Positions 44,766-56,567 of a stretch of 64,000 nucleotides of DNA are shown one piece after another. The stretch's first letter is position 1, and each line of letters opens with the position of its first letter. Source of the stretch: Ursus arctos. Its lineage: Eukaryota; Chordata; Mammalia; Carnivora; Ursidae. The notes under the pieces are model-generated. The model saw only the letters and a program-made list of their open reading frames with translations, did no database searches and was not told where the DNA came from. Location of the stretch: assembly GCF_023065955.2 (NCBI RefSeq), contig NW_026622974.1, forward strand, positions 31,093,718-31,157,717, given 5' to 3'. Position numbers and translations under genes: made by a program.

Positions 44766-44989
44766 ATATCCTGAATTTACTCATTTTTTTTCTATCTCAG
44801 TTCTTTGTTCATGCTCCCCATTGGCTGAGGCCAAACTGAGGCCATTTGTCAATAGAGCCTTTTGATGTGATCCGTAGAGGGCACATAGGCATTGAATAAA
44901 GTAGAAGAGGGTGGAGAGTAAATCTGATGTAGGGGAATGTGTCTCTTAGTGGAACCTTTCAATTCCACTGTTGTTTCCTTTTATTCTGT

Positions 44990-45545
44990 TTTCCACTAAG
45001 CAGCCAGAGTGATTTCCCTAAAGCCTAAGGCAGAACCTGCCATTGTTTTCCTGAAGACCAATGGTTTCCAGTTTCAACTAGAGCAAAATATAAAGTCCTT
45101 CTAATGGGCTAGAAGGTTCTAAGGGACCTGGCCACATCACTCATTCTTTGGCTTTATTTCTAGTCAATCTCTCTCTCCAAAAAGATCCCTCAGTAACATG
45201 ATCTCTTTTCTCCTCCTCAAACACATAGGCTCACTTCCAAACCAGCATATCTGTCGTTAATATTCACCTTGGAATCGTCCCCCTTGCCTTCCACATAAAT
45301 GCATGGTTCTTTACTTTCTTCGGTTCTCTGCTCAAATATAAAATTGCTTCTAGACATCACTAACTCTGCTTTATTATTATTTCTAGAATTTAACTGCATC
45401 TGGTGCCTGTTTTTATTTGTTTGTTCATTATCTTCCCCTCTACTTTGGACTGCAAGTTTTATAAAAGGAGGGATGTATTTTTTCTCTGATCTATCCTTAG
45501 GTCCTAGATCAGTGACTCACACATAGTAGGCATGTATAATAGTGT
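44990..45545 (+). mobile_element. LINE-2 (L2) 3' end remnant
   Basis: The series of phrases matches the L2 3' part: 'gccagagtgatttccctaaa' near 45003, 'aatataaagtccttctaatgg' near 45087, 'acctggccacatcactca' near 45126, 'ctctgctcaaatataaaatt' near 45325 and finally 'actcacacatagtaggcatgta' near 45515. L2 is an ancient, inactive mammalian LINE, non-coding here. ORFs at 45217-45399 and 45299-45526 are incidental. Confidence 0.65.
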
Positions 45546-45782
45546 GAAGAGGTTAACTTCTATAATGAACAACCACAAATAATCACTACAGTAAAATTTA
45601 TTTCTCACTCATGTCGCAATACAAGTGTAGGTATTTGGAGGATAATTACTAAGGCATCCTGACCACTAAATGGTAAACAATCCATTTAGGTAGACTATGA
45701 AAATGGTTCATATCATTGTTCCTAAGAAACTTCTAGCACCTAAATAATAGGGAAGCTTTGAATACCTTCCACCTTATTTTTA

Positions 45783-45998
45783 TTTTTTAATTTATTTAAA
45801 AAAAATTTTTTTTAAAAGATTTTATTTATTTATTTGATAGAGACAGCCAGTGAGAGAGGGAACACAAGCAGGGGGAGTGGGGGAGGAAGAAGCAGGCTCA
45901 TAGCGGAGGAGCCTGATGTGGGGCTCGATCCCAGAACGCCGGGATCATGCCCTGAGCCGAAGGCAGACGCTTAACGACTGTGCCACCCAGGCGCCCCC
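45783..45998 (-). mobile_element. SINEC, near-consensus bear/panda-like type, minus strand
   Basis: Plus strand: 'aaagattttatttatttatt' at 45816-45835, 'gagagagggaacacaagcag' near 45853, 'cgggatcatgccctgagccg' near 45940 and the inverted head 'tgccacccaggcgcccc' at 45981-45997. A perfect 14-bp duplication, 'ccaccttattttta', lies at 45769-45782 and 45999-46012. Confidence 0.96.
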
Positions 45999-46012
45999 CC
46001 ACCTTATTTTTA

Positions 46013-47140
46013 AAGGGTCATTAACTTCCCTCATTCCAGAACACCACCTTAATTAAGGGAGGGAAGAAAGGAGAGAGAGAGAATGGAGAAGCAAGGTATT
46101 TATGTACAATCTTAGATTAATATATTCATTCTTCCTTCTTCTAATTACCTATGATGACACCAGGGAGTAGAAAAGGAAGTTATTTTCCCTTCTTTCTGAA
46201 TAAAATAACTATGTCTGAAAACTTTCATTTCTTTGAAATCTCTTTGGAAACCACTGGGTCATTCCTTTTGTCAAGGTGGCTACTTGTATGTGCTACTGAG
46301 GGAGCCTCTGGAGTTCATTTTTCATATAAAATATATTCTAATCAGTATGACAGCTGTGAGTCTTACATTTTGATTTCTTTCATTGATCTAGAGGCTTTTT
46401 CTTTATTGTCATTTGTCAATCAATACCTAGTTCTAGGATTCTTTAAGGGAACTCATTTAATTTTTGTGGCACAAGCGATGCTTCAATGAGAATGATCAAT
46501 TTTCTGCCACGCATAATAGTACAAATAAGTTGATGTATTTAAAGGAAAAATGTCCTTGAAGGAAAAGAAGAATCAGTACTTTTATCTCTCTGAGTTAAGA
46601 AGAGTAATGGTGAAAGGTGTCATAAAGTCTTAAATCAGAAAGTACGTAAGTACGTATACAACAAGTACAAATCTGAGGATAAGGGAGGTTACAGGACACA
46701 AGACAAAACCCTTGCTCACAAGGAACCACCTGTATAAGCACTTAACTGTATGAAGGGTGACTAGTTTTTAAATAAATATGCAAGGATCCAAGTTTTGTGT
46801 TTTTGAACAGAACAAGTATGTGGTAGACTCATTCCGCCATAATCCCTAAGATGACCCTAAGAATGTATTTCTTTTTAGGTCAACTATCTAAAGTGAATGG
46901 CTCTGTGAGTCCCTGCCCCCTACCCACCCATGGTAGCTTTTTCCAGCTCTCTTGTCAAGCAGAATAGTTTTCCTAAACAGTAATACAATTTTCAATTGTC
47001 TTACCACAAGTCTGATTTAACTGATCATACTGATTTTTATGTTTGTGGTTTTTGTTGTGTGCCTTCAAGATATATATTTGTGTTCTCAAGAAACAAAACC
47101 ATTGTATCTGCATCATATCTGATGTTTTCAAAACAAGGAT
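46013..47140. other. Unique sequence, no gene recognised
   Basis: The 112-codon ORF at 46151-46489 has no recognised domain, no CpG-rich promoter and no conserved motif. I do not support it as a gene. Confidence 0.5.
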
Positions 47141-47144
47141 ATCT

Positions 47145-47202
47145 GTGTTTGCCTCAGCAGCACATATACTAAAGATAAAAGGAAAAGAACTCTGGCATTT
47201 GT
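47145..47202 (+). pseudogene. U6 snRNA pseudogene, 5' part
   Basis: 'gtgtttgcctcagcag' (47145-47160) followed by 'cacatatactaaa' (47161-47173) is nearly identical to the first 29 bases of U6 snRNA, with about 3 differences by eye. Similarity weakens after 47173 and fades by about 47202. U6 is the spliceosomal snRNA transcribed by RNA polymerase III. This copy lacks the central and 3' parts and the terminal U-run, and no typical upstream promoter (TATA and PSE) is visible, so it is not functional. U6 5' fragments are commonly retroposed by L1. Confidence 0.8.
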
Positions 47203-48684
47203 GAGCATTTTACCCAAGCGCCTTCATAGATTCCCCAAATGTAAATATCATTGAAGTTGACCATTTCCCAAAGAAAATGTAGCAAGGTGCAGACCCTTAG
47301 TGATTTTCCAAACATAACACTAAATGTACAAAATTTTACAAAGTTTTGTTCCTAGAATAAAAGCTATTATTTTAGCATTTTGGTGATAACATTAAATATA
47401 CCTAATCTGCAATGGAACTCGGTTGTTGTTATTTTACAAGAGGATTTTTGTGTATGAGAAAAAAGAGATCAGTGTGGTCATACTAAAGAATGGATGCTAG
47501 GCAGTTCTCTAACTTTCCACTGCCTAAGAGCTTCCTTCTGACAATGCAGACTTATAGCGGCTTAGAGGGCAGAAAACTGGTGCCCAGCGTCCAGTAAACC
47601 CTACCAGCTGGGAAAATTAGTCTAAACATTTCCTGCAATCCTTTGCACCTAAGCTCAAGCCCATGTTTCCCAGAGGAAATGAGCTTGAATATTTTCTTTT
47701 AGCTCAACCTTATACAAGTTTTTTAAAAAAATAGTATTACAGCTGAACAGCTAATTTTTCATGTAGCAGGTTTACCTTTTGTGTCTTTGGGGACTTTTCA
47801 GAATAGAGAAGAAATGAGGATTGATTTAAATCACTTTCTAAGTAAGATGACCTCTTAAATTGAACAAATTAAGACATCTCTTAATAACAAAGCCATGAAG
47901 AACTTGGCATTGCCATGTGCCATAACACTTCTTATCTCAGACTTATCAAATATTTCTTTGATCCCAGTGTAGATCACGAGTTCATAAGTAACATGCAAAT
48001 GTTTTCTGAGGGAAACACATCTGTATCCATGATGAGTTTCTAAGAGATTTTACTGAAGGGCAGTCATAGGAAGCAGGCACTGGGTTCTGTACCAAAGACA
48101 CTTGGAAACACTACTGCAGAGGTTACGCGGAAGCCTGGAGCCACGGTTCTCAGGAGACTGATGCCCTATGCAACTGTTTACTGAGTTTATCACATCCTGA
48201 GGTCCTAATCTAAAGCTCTGACCATTAGTCCTCCGAAATAGAAATGTACGCATATCTCGGTGGCGGTGCTTCAGTTCCACCAAAGCACTTAGTTTTTTTC
48301 TGGTTCCTTTGAACAGACTCTTGATCTTGTCTTGTCTTTTCTTTTCCTAATTATCTTCAAGTTGTAGAATCATCCACCAACTTTGCTAGATCAGTTCCAC
48401 ATTCTTCTGCCTCCTCTCCCACTGCACGTGATATTAGAAAACAGAATTCTCCAGTATTTCTGCTTTGGGACTGAGTCAGGCCCAAACAAAATTGCAAAGT
48501 GAGTGAGATTTATCTCCAAAGCTCTCAAGTCCTGTTGGTCTTGCTGCCTTCCTTGTGGGTAAGAGCCTTAAGAGAGGTGCTATCTCACACTGTCTGTATT
48601 CTGTGTTCGCAAGAGAACCCTACAGGGCTGCTGTAGTTATTAGCCCCATTTTGTTTTACCCATTAGGAACCAAGTAGGAAATAG
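47203..48684. other. Unique sequence, no gene recognised
   Basis: No repeat family or coding exon recognised. The minus ORF at 48050-48283 has no known homology. Confidence 0.5.
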
Positions 48685-48701
48685 CCCAAGGTACATTTCT
48701 T

Positions 48702-48914
48702 TCTTTCTTTCTTTTTTTTTTTTTTTTTAAAGATTTTATTTATTCATTTATTTGACAGGGACAGCCAGCGAGAGAGGGAACACAAGCAGGGGGAGTGGGA
48801 GAGGAAGAAGCAGGCCTCCAGCAGAGGAGCCTGATGTGGGGCTGGATCCCAGAACGCCGGGATCACGCCCTGAGCCGAAGGCAGACGCTTAACGACTGCG
48901 CCCCCCAGGCGCCC
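48702..48914 (-). mobile_element. SINEC, near-consensus bear/panda-like type, minus strand
   Basis: Tail seen as a (TTTC)n and T-run at 48702-48728, then 'aaagattttatttattcatt' and 'agagagggaacacaagcagg', with the inverted head 'cccaggcgccccc' near 48905. Perfect 17-bp duplication 'cccaaggtacatttctt' (48685-48701 and 48915-48931). ORFs at 48744-48962 and 48795-48980 are SINE-derived. Confidence 0.96.
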
Positions 48915-48931
48915 CCCAAGGTACATTTCTT

Positions 48932-49710
48932 GAATCCAAGAACCCCGCTGCGCTGTAACCATTGTGCTCTACTGAGCTGACTTCTCTTTTCTGCCTGAAC
49001 TCTCTCACTGTGATGTTCCCCTGCACTGCCATCCCCCGCCCCTGTCCTGTCTTCTCACATGCCATCAATGCCCTGTAGGCCATTTTTTTCACCTTGATAT
49101 CTGAGCTGACATCCAAATTTACCGAACGTGTGCTATGCCAAGCAATTGGCAACGTGCCAAGTAATCTGAGAAACAATTTCAAGTAAGGGAACTAATCACT
49201 GATACTAAATCACTTGTTGAATTTTATTTGGTGGCGGGAGGAGTCGGGAACTCTAACATAACTCAGGATTTGGGATATGGTATGAAGATCTCAGTCTACG
49301 AATTTTACTGTGCAAATTTGATACTGGCTCATGATGAATTAACTCTGTCTGCACCAAGGAAAACTCACTCCTTTAAATTCTGTCTCCCTCCTCTATCACA
49401 ATTCCCTCATATGCATAAGCTACTGAAATTTAAAAATTTTCCTAATGAATTATAGATGCCTCAGCAATAATTTCCAAGCACTGCAACTTTTGCTAACACT
49501 ACTTTATCCTTGCAGCATTTTCCTCTTAGCTGAGGCTTGAACATTTTGGACCAATGTCTTTCAAATTGTGCTCCCCTGTTGAGGCCTGCCATCCCCCCCC
49601 CACAACCTCTGGCAGCACAGTCAGGCCTTTAGATCATATTTTCTCCATGACACTAAGAATTTCAGGGTAAAACATCCTGAAATCTTGAGTTACATGACTG
49701 AAAATATTAA
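48932..49710. other. Unique sequence, no gene recognised
   Basis: The minus ORF at 48889-49182 begins in unique DNA and runs into the SINE; not a gene. The C-run at 49591-49599 is a simple tract. Confidence 0.5.
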
Positions 49711-49722
49711 AAATTTCCTTTT

Positions 49723-49927
49723 TTTTTTTTTAAAGATTTTATTTATTTATTTGGGAGAGAGAGAAAGCAAGAGACAGAGCATGAGCAGGGGGAGGGGCAA
49801 AAGGAGAGGGAGAATCAGACTCTCAGCTGAGCAGGCAGCCTGACACAGGGCTCCATCCCAGGACTCTGAGCTCATGACCTGAGCCTAAGGCAAACGCTTA
49901 ACCGACTAAACCACCCAGGCGCCCCCC
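49723..49927 (-). mobile_element. SINEC, generic caniform type, minus strand
   Basis: 'aaagattttatttatttatt' at 49732-49751, 'gagcatgagcagggggagg' near 49777, 'gagctcatgacctgagcct' near 49868 and the inverted head 'aaccacccaggcgcccc' near 49909-49925. Duplication of 12 bp with one mismatch (49711-49722 and 49928-49939). Confidence 0.94.
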
Positions 49928-49939
49928 AAATTTTCTTTT

Positions 49940-50473
49940 ATGATAAGATGACATTGTTTCACTAACACATTTCGACATTAAGTCATCATTGCTATTGATT
50001 TCTGAAGCATATATTTGCAATGGAAGAATTAGAATTATTCATATACTAGTCATAAAAATATAGGCTTTATGAAGTAGAACTCCTGCATTACAAATTATGA
50101 TGATTTTTCTAATTTTTCTATAAAGATAAATGGCTATTATTTTCCCAAACTGCTTTAACAGTTTAGTCTTTATGTGTTTGTTGTTGTCACTTATTTTGTT
50201 CTTGTTGGGGGGGGCAGGGTAAATAATATGGCATATCAAAAAAATTCAAGCCCTCTCATATTGAAAATGTACACTGTTATCATACATATATGTAATTTTC
50301 TTAACTAAGACTAACAATTTAAAATATAAAATTTACTAAAGTTAGAGAACAGAGATTTACAGTAGTTTCATTAGAAAGTCTGTACGTTTATTCATATTCC
50401 CAAGGAGAGCAAGGATTCATGCGAACGTGTGGGTGAAATGCTACAGGAGCACGCGATCCCTCCACAGTATGAA
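49940..50473. other. AT-rich unique sequence, nothing recognised
   Basis: Includes a short G-run near 50207-50213. No gene or repeat recognised. Confidence 0.5.
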
Positions 50474-50481
50474 CAATTCTT

Positions 50482-50680
50482 GGAGTGCCTGGGTGACTCG
50501 GCTGGTTAAGCGACTGCCCTTGGCTCAGGTCATGATCCTGGAGTCCCAGGATTGAGTCCCACATCGGGCTCCCTGCTCAGCAGGGAGTCTGCTTCTCCCC
50601 TGGACCCTCCTGCCTCTCCTGCTCTCTCACTCTCTCTCTTTCTCAAATAAGTAAATAAAATCTTAAAAAAAAAAAAAACC
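50482..50680 (+). mobile_element. SINEC, generic caniform type, plus strand
   Basis: Head 'gagtgcctgggtgactcgg' at 50483-50501, 'ctcaggtcatgatcctggag' near 50524, the '(CT)n' part and 'aataaaatctt' tail. Short duplication 'caattctt' (50474-50481 and 50681-50688). Confidence 0.93.
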
Positions 50681-50689
50681 CAATTCTTT

Positions 50690-51979
50690 ACAATTTCATG
50701 AGAGGTGAATTAATAGTAGAAAATATGTTTCTTTCCTGAAGAAACCAAACAGCAAATGAGAAAAAATTTCTCAGTTATCAAACACTATGTATGTTTGTAT
50801 ACTTGTATATATCTGTGAGGTTGGTGAGCTCATTCTGAGTATCGTTATTGTTTACTTTATGTTCTAGGGATTCTTGCTAAACAGAAGACTATGGGGACCT
50901 GTTACAATTTCTTTTAAACATACTAGGATGTAATTTCCAATGAAAGGTATATATACAGAGTATCGTTCCAATCACATGCATTTATACTCATTCTCTGCAT
51001 ACTTTCTGGGCTAAGTTATTAGTTTCTTAAACTCTGACACATTTTAATCTTAGAGAAATTACGGCCTTTAAGTCTGTAAAAGAAATCTTCATACGCCATA
51101 CTTTGATCCCCTTTCAATATAATGGTACCACCTGCACTGGTGTAACTTCCTCAGTCCAGCAATTCTTTCACGCCGCCCAGTGAAGGAAAATCTCATGATT
51201 AGTATCTAAATTCTAGGTGTTCCATGGCAAGAACAGATCATTTGGACACATTTTCTAATCAAATCCTGGTTTGCTGTTTTTGTTCTTATTGCTGTCCTAG
51301 TGGTGGTTTGCTTTATTTTTAAAATTAAAACAAGATCAAGCTGAACATACAATAATAAGTCTATTCCATCTTGTAGGGTTCAATTCTTTACCAGAAGTCA
51401 AATCCATTCATGTAACCCAGTGGCAGTCCTCTCCAGGACGTGTCAAATCACTAAAAATATAATGGTAAATATATACGCTGCCAACCACTATGAATAAATG
51501 CTACCAAAACAAAAAGGCTTTTATGAAAAACAAAACAAAAACAAAAACACTGTCCTAAAGGAAAAATTCCCACCCCATACACACACAGGACACGGAGGAC
51601 ATGTTTTAGCAGTCATTAGATAAGAGCCTCTTATAGAAAATAAAATCAAATCCACGGAGAGGTTCAAAATTCCATCAGAGATATCCTAAATTTGTGTCCC
51701 AAATTCTGAAAAGAAACACTGGGAACCATCGTATTGAAAGATCCATATGGCCATGAGCTGGCAAAGCCAGGATGGCCACCTGGTAGGATCTGATAAAACT
51801 TGAACAGCTGTCAAAATCTTCTGTGAGATGATCCATCACAATAAAGACAAAATGACTACAATATTAAACACTGGTAGATAAAATATATAAGGATAACAAA
51901 ATATAGCCTCATCTGTAGCTTCAATAATCCTGGAAAAAAGTGTAAAGGCAAGGCAAGACTGGAACCATGCTCCGAAATA
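50690..51979. other. AT-rich unique sequence, no gene recognised
   Basis: Nothing coding. An A-rich stretch with (CAAAA)-like units lies at 51530-51550. Some parts may be unrecognised old LINE sequence. Confidence 0.45.
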
Positions 51980-51994
51980 ATATTTAAGCATTTT

Positions 51995-52174
51995 TAAAAG
52001 ATTTAATTTACTTATTTGAGAGAAAGAGCATATAGGAGTGGGGGAGGAGACGCAGAGGGAGAAGCAAGCTTCCCCCTGGGCTGGGAGCCTGCCATGGGGC
52101 TCAATCCCAGGACCCCAGGATCATGACCTGAGCTGAAAGCAGATGCTTAACCAACTGAGCCACCCAAGCACCCC
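51995..52174 (-). mobile_element. SINEC, generic caniform type, minus strand
   Basis: 'aaaagatttaatttacttat' near 51997, 'aggatcatgacctgagctg' near 52118 and the inverted head 'tgagccacccaagcacccc' at 52156-52174. Perfect 15-bp duplication, 'atatttaagcatttt' (51980-51994 and 52175-52189). Confidence 0.95.
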
Positions 52175-52189
52175 ATATTTAAGCATTTT

Positions 52190-53321
52190 CAACTGAATTT
52201 TATATAATGACTTCCCTCTGGTTGATGTATATTTACAAATAATAGCATGATTACTTTCTGGAAAGTTGGAACATTCCCTTGTTAAAACAGCCGCGGTACA
52301 GACTGTAGCTAAAAGATACTGAGTATCCTATTCACTATGTAAAACAGTCTAACTGTTCCATCCAGTAGAAAGGGCTCATTCTATCAGCACAGGTATTCGT
52401 GAATTCTGCAAGGACTTGTCCCTTGCTTAAAAGCATTCACTGTCTTCATTATGGTGAAACCTCTAGAAGTGCAGAAAGGATCTTAACAGAATGGGTAAGT
52501 TATGCCAATCAAGTGTGAAAAACAGGAGAGCTTCAGAAAACCCCACGTATGTCTCCTGCTGACCCAAGATCCTCAGAATAAGCAATGGCTATAGAGATTA
52601 TAGAGTTTACCATCAAGACCATCAGAAGCAAATCCTCCGAAATACCCCAAATCACTGAATATTATACTCTCCTTTGCATACTTTTGTTCATTACCTTTTT
52701 ATTTGTATTTCTTTCCTTACAAGTTTAAGTTTATATACTTGTGATTTATCCTGTTTCCCTTATAATAATACAAACTTGTTTATATTTAAGATTTCCTAGA
52801 GTCAATCACCACCATAACTCTCTAATAGTTCCTCCAAGCTATTGCTAGTCACCCAATTTGAAATGTATATATGTATGTATATGTGTGTGTTACACTGATT
52901 TTATTAATAATGAATTTCTTATAGATAATACACAGAGCATTAGAAGAAGGGGATATATTTAGTATGCCAAACTGACTGTCTTAACAAAATCCTAAAGACA
53001 ACATATTTACAGCTACACAAAAGTTGTTCTCTCGTGAAGCTCTTGTGTTCTTTGTTCCGGGAGAAAATAAAGGCTCTTTAATGTTCACACAGAGCCAAGT
53101 CTTTTGTCCTGCACAACGATCAGTTAGGCTACTCCAAGCAGATGATTCCCCAATATCTCCTGTTGAATTTTAGTATTACAAAGAGCCTAAAGGTATGAAA
53201 TCCTTTGTGGAAAAATAATAGCTAGTGGAACAGATCACAGAGGAGTTAGGTAACTCAACACGGGCAAAAGGTTTGGTACATAATTTGAATGCTGTTAATC
53301 AGTGACATCACACAAAAGTTG
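52190..53321. other. AT-rich unique sequence, no gene recognised
   Basis: Contains a short (TATG)n stretch near 52866-52886. No gene or repeat family recognised. Confidence 0.5.
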
Positions 53322-53332
53322 AAATTCCTTAT

Positions 53333-53527
53333 GTAGGGGCACCTGGGTGGCTCAGTCATTTAAGCATCTGCCTTCAGCTCAGGTCATGATCCCAGGGTTC
53401 TGGGATTGAGTCCCATGTTGGACTCCCTGCTCAGGGGGAAGCCTGCTTCTCCCCCTGCGGCCACTCCCCCTGCTTGTCCTCTCTCTCTCTCTCTCTCTCA
53501 GATAAATAAATAAAATCTTAAAAAAAT
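53333..53527 (+). mobile_element. SINEC, generic caniform type, plus strand
   Basis: Head 'aggggcacctgggtggctc' at 53335-53353, 'caggtcatgatcccagggtt' near 53380, then (CT)n and 'aaataaataaaatctta'. Duplication 'aaattccttat' (53322-53332 and 53528-53538). Confidence 0.95.
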
Positions 53528-53538
53528 AAATTCCTTAT

Positions 53539-54630
53539 ACAAATAATTGGATAATATAGGATTTTCTTTTAGCTACTCAGAGAAAATTTATGCCATTGTT
53601 AGCATATCTTATTGTATCTGAATTAAAAGTACTCATGAAATGAATCTATAAGTGAAAAAGAAAGTCAACTTGGCTATCTAAATAAAGTAGACTTAGGGAG
53701 TCACTGGAATCTGCTTTCATAATCAAGCCTGGAAAACCATGGATTGATTCTACGGTACCTTTCTGCCCCACGGTTATTTTTGTTTTTCTTGTAGTTATTT
53801 GATATCTGTTGTCCATAAATGTAAGTGCTTGCATGCAGTGTCTGCCCTAATAGATGATGCAGCAAAAAGCACAAAGATAAAAGCACATGTGATCACACTG
53901 ATCAATAGTCACACCAACAATCATACCTCCACAAACAAGCCTCACCGTAAAAGATCTGCAAACGCATCTCGTTGTCAGGGAGAATCGACACCAGTGGTGA
54001 AGATCTGAGCAAGTCATGATGGTTTTCACTCCAGGTGGCTGTGAAAGAACCAAAAGGGGTACCGTGAGTAAAAAAAATTCCTACACTCTAGAAAAACACT
54101 GATCTTCTGTTGCCAAGGTAATAGAGCAACAAAAACTCATCTAAAAAAATTTATTATTGAACGATAGTTGAATCACGACTCATTTCTAACTTGCTTAATA
54201 AAGAAGTGACAGCCTTCTAGTCACCAAAAACAAAAACACCAAAACAAAAACAAAAATAAAAAAAAAAAACCCCACCGGAGCCAGTTTTAAATTTGCTTAA
54301 TCAACCAATGTCAACTCAGTTCAGTAAACGTAGTTATACAAGCCAAACCAGCAGAAGGCTTTCCCTTCCGAAAGGCAGCCCACGAGGAGGAGATACATGC
54401 CCGTGAACATGATTCTAAGTGCTGGGCAATCGACAACAGTCTTTATCCAAATAATCATTTATGTACAGTAATGTTAAATCACTCCTGTCTCCAAACTTCA
54501 GTGAAGTTATCACTGAACTTCATGCTTCCCAAACTTGCTATATAAGACTGATATTCTGCTCTGCTTAGAAAGACGGTGGTTGACCAGCAGAGCTGCCCCA
54601 CCTTAAAAAAACAGTAAGTTCAGTTGTGTG
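53539..54630. other. Unique sequence, no gene recognised
   Basis: ORFs at 53646-53834, 53701-53886 and 53847-54053 (minus) and 53799-54008 (plus) overlap and have no known homology. A CAAAAA/A-rich stretch lies at 54228-54270. Confidence 0.45.
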
Positions 54631-54637
54631 TGTGTGT

Positions 54638-54772
54638 GTTTCAGATATTGAACGGTGGCTTCATCCTTTACATGGTAGTGGTTACATGGGTGTATATACA
54701 TTTGTCAAAACTCTATACAAAAATCTGATTTGTATTATATATGTTAATTATACTTAAATTTAAAAAAAGACT
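54638..54772 (+). mobile_element. Old L1 3' UTR fragment, plus strand
   Basis: 'atggtagtggttacatgggtgtatatacatttgtcaaaact' type sequence near 54673-54713, followed by 'atgttaattatacttaaatt', matches the 3' end of an ancient L1 (L1ME/L1MC type). No poly-A beyond a short A-run. Confidence 0.65.
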
Positions 54773-54989
54773 ATTAGGAATAAAACACAGACAAAAAGAG
54801 GCAGACATTTAGAGTTGAGATGGAAACATGGCACACTGCCTGTGTGGCCTCTCTCATACCCATATCAGCAGCCCCCAAGACACCTCTATGATCTCAATGG
54901 GACACAGAACATAGTTTGAAATTCGCTGCCATATACATGATAATGACAACTCAAGTAGGCACTGGACAATACAGTGTAAAATTCTTCAA

Positions 54990-55290
54990 TCATGATGTTT
55001 TGACTAATTTGGAAAGGCTTAAAAAGCATGAACTAAAATACAAGACAGAAATGACATGAAAGTGGGGAAAAGGGATCAGAATTAAAGTAACCAAAGACTG
55101 CTTATTCAAGAGGAAGACAGGCATATTGATTAGTTTATTAAATCAATCTGCATGTTAAAAAATTCAAGGATAATCACTAAGTTAACAACATAAAATATAT
55201 AACTTGCATTCCAGGAGAGGGGAAAGAAGAGAATAAGAAAATCTGGTTAATTCAATAAAAGGAAGGAAACAAACAAAAAAGAAGCAAAGA
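54990..55290 (+). mobile_element. Possible old L1/HAL1 fragment (weak)
   Basis: 'aggataatcactaagttaaca' near 55166-55186 and the following A-rich part resemble L1ME/HAL1 internal sequence. The match is loose. The 139-codon ORF on the minus strand (55182-55601) spans this and the next L1 fragment and is only antisense L1. Confidence 0.35.
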
Positions 55291-55295
55291 TAAGT

Positions 55296-55668
55296 AAGAT
55301 AAATCAGACTGAGAGAGATAAATATCACATGACTTAACTCGTGTGCAATCTTAAAAAGAAAAAATGAATAAACAAATAAACAATAAGCAGAATCAGACCT
55401 ATAAACACAGAGAACAAACTGATGGTTGCCTGGGTTGCCTGGGAGGGGGTGGGGGGATGGGTGAAATGGGTGGAGGGGACAGGGAGACAGGAATGAAAGG
55501 CACAGCATAGGGAATACCCATGGATACTGTAATAGTGTCATCTGGTGACAGATGGTGACTACACTTGTGGTGAGCATAGCATAATGTTCAAACTGGTCCA
55601 ATCACTGTATTATACACCTGAAACTAATGTCACATTGTGAGTCAACTGTACTGAACTACGATTAAAAC
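55296..55668 (+). mobile_element. L1 3' UTR fragment, plus strand
   Basis: 'gagagagataaatatcacatg' near 55310, the G-rich 55437-55462 tract, 'ggagacaggaatgaaaggcaca' near 55482 and the end 'tgtattatacacctgaaact' (55606-55625) match a carnivore L1 3' UTR. No ORF2 is attached, so this is a heavily truncated insertion or a remnant. Confidence 0.85.
55441..55461 (+). other. G-quadruplex-type motif in L1 3' UTR
   Basis: Runs of GGG, GGGGG, GGGGGG and GGG with 1-2-base loops. Equivalent to the tracts at 12230-12258 and 57278-57310. Confidence 0.75.
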
Positions 55669-55669
55669 A

Positions 55670-56045
55670 AGAAAAAGGGCAAAGAAGATGCTCTATGAAT
55701 GGTATGCTAGAGCCAGCTCAGTCTCACCAGCTCTCAGCAGTGGCCACACGCAACTCTTTACACCCTCAACTGCAGACCTCACCGTGGTGCCTTCCAGTCT
55801 GCCATGTTGACGGTATTTACACCAGGGGAAGACACAAATGCTACAAATCAGGGCTTTTGTTTCAGAGAACCAGATTTTAAACACTTACCTATATACCTCT
55901 GTGCATAGTAACTAGAAAACACAACCATTAACACTAAAAATAGCAGGAAGAATATGGTTTAGTATTATTAATACCTAATCAAACTGGCTCTATGCCCAAA
56001 ATAGAGCATTTCTGAGTTAATTATTTAATAATATAAGGATGAATT
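55670..56045. other. Unique sequence, nothing recognised
   Basis: Opposed ORFs at 55693-55884 and 55695-55880 share DNA and have no known homology. Confidence 0.45.
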
Positions 56046-56567
56046 CATGGAAGGATTAACATTCCTAAGCTTGTGTGCAGTTAACATACATAAAGCAAAA
56101 ACAGAATCACAAGAAGAAATGGAAAAATTAGTACTCAGATTGGGAAATTTCAACACAGTCCTCTCGGAAGCAAATAGATTAAGCTGGCAAAAAAAAACTC
56201 ACTAAATATATGAAAAGGCTGTACTGCACAAACAAGAAGCATGACAGAATGGACACATGTACAGTCTAGCAGCCACTAATTCCAGAATACACATTATTTG
56301 GAAGCACACAAGAAACATTTGTTAAATTACCATGAAAGAAGTTTCAAATAGTTAAGAATTGGTATATAAATCTCATTTTATAATCATGTTGTCATAAAAA
56401 CAAAAATTAAGAAGAAAGTTGACAAAACAAAGAGGCAACCCACGGAATGGGAGAAGATATTTGCAAATGACATTACAGACAAAGGGCTGGTATCCAAGAT
56501 CTATAAAGGACTTCTCATACTCAATGCCCCAAAAACAAATAATCAAGTCAAAAAATGGGCAGAAGAC

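Noticed and set aside
46151..46489. 112-codon ORF as a possible gene
   Set aside because: No recognised domain, no promoter-like context, and ORFs of this length occur by chance in 64 kb.
55182..55601. 139-codon minus-strand ORF with hydrophobic stretches
   Set aside because: Antisense of an L1 3' UTR; the hydrophobic look comes from purine-rich plus-strand DNA.
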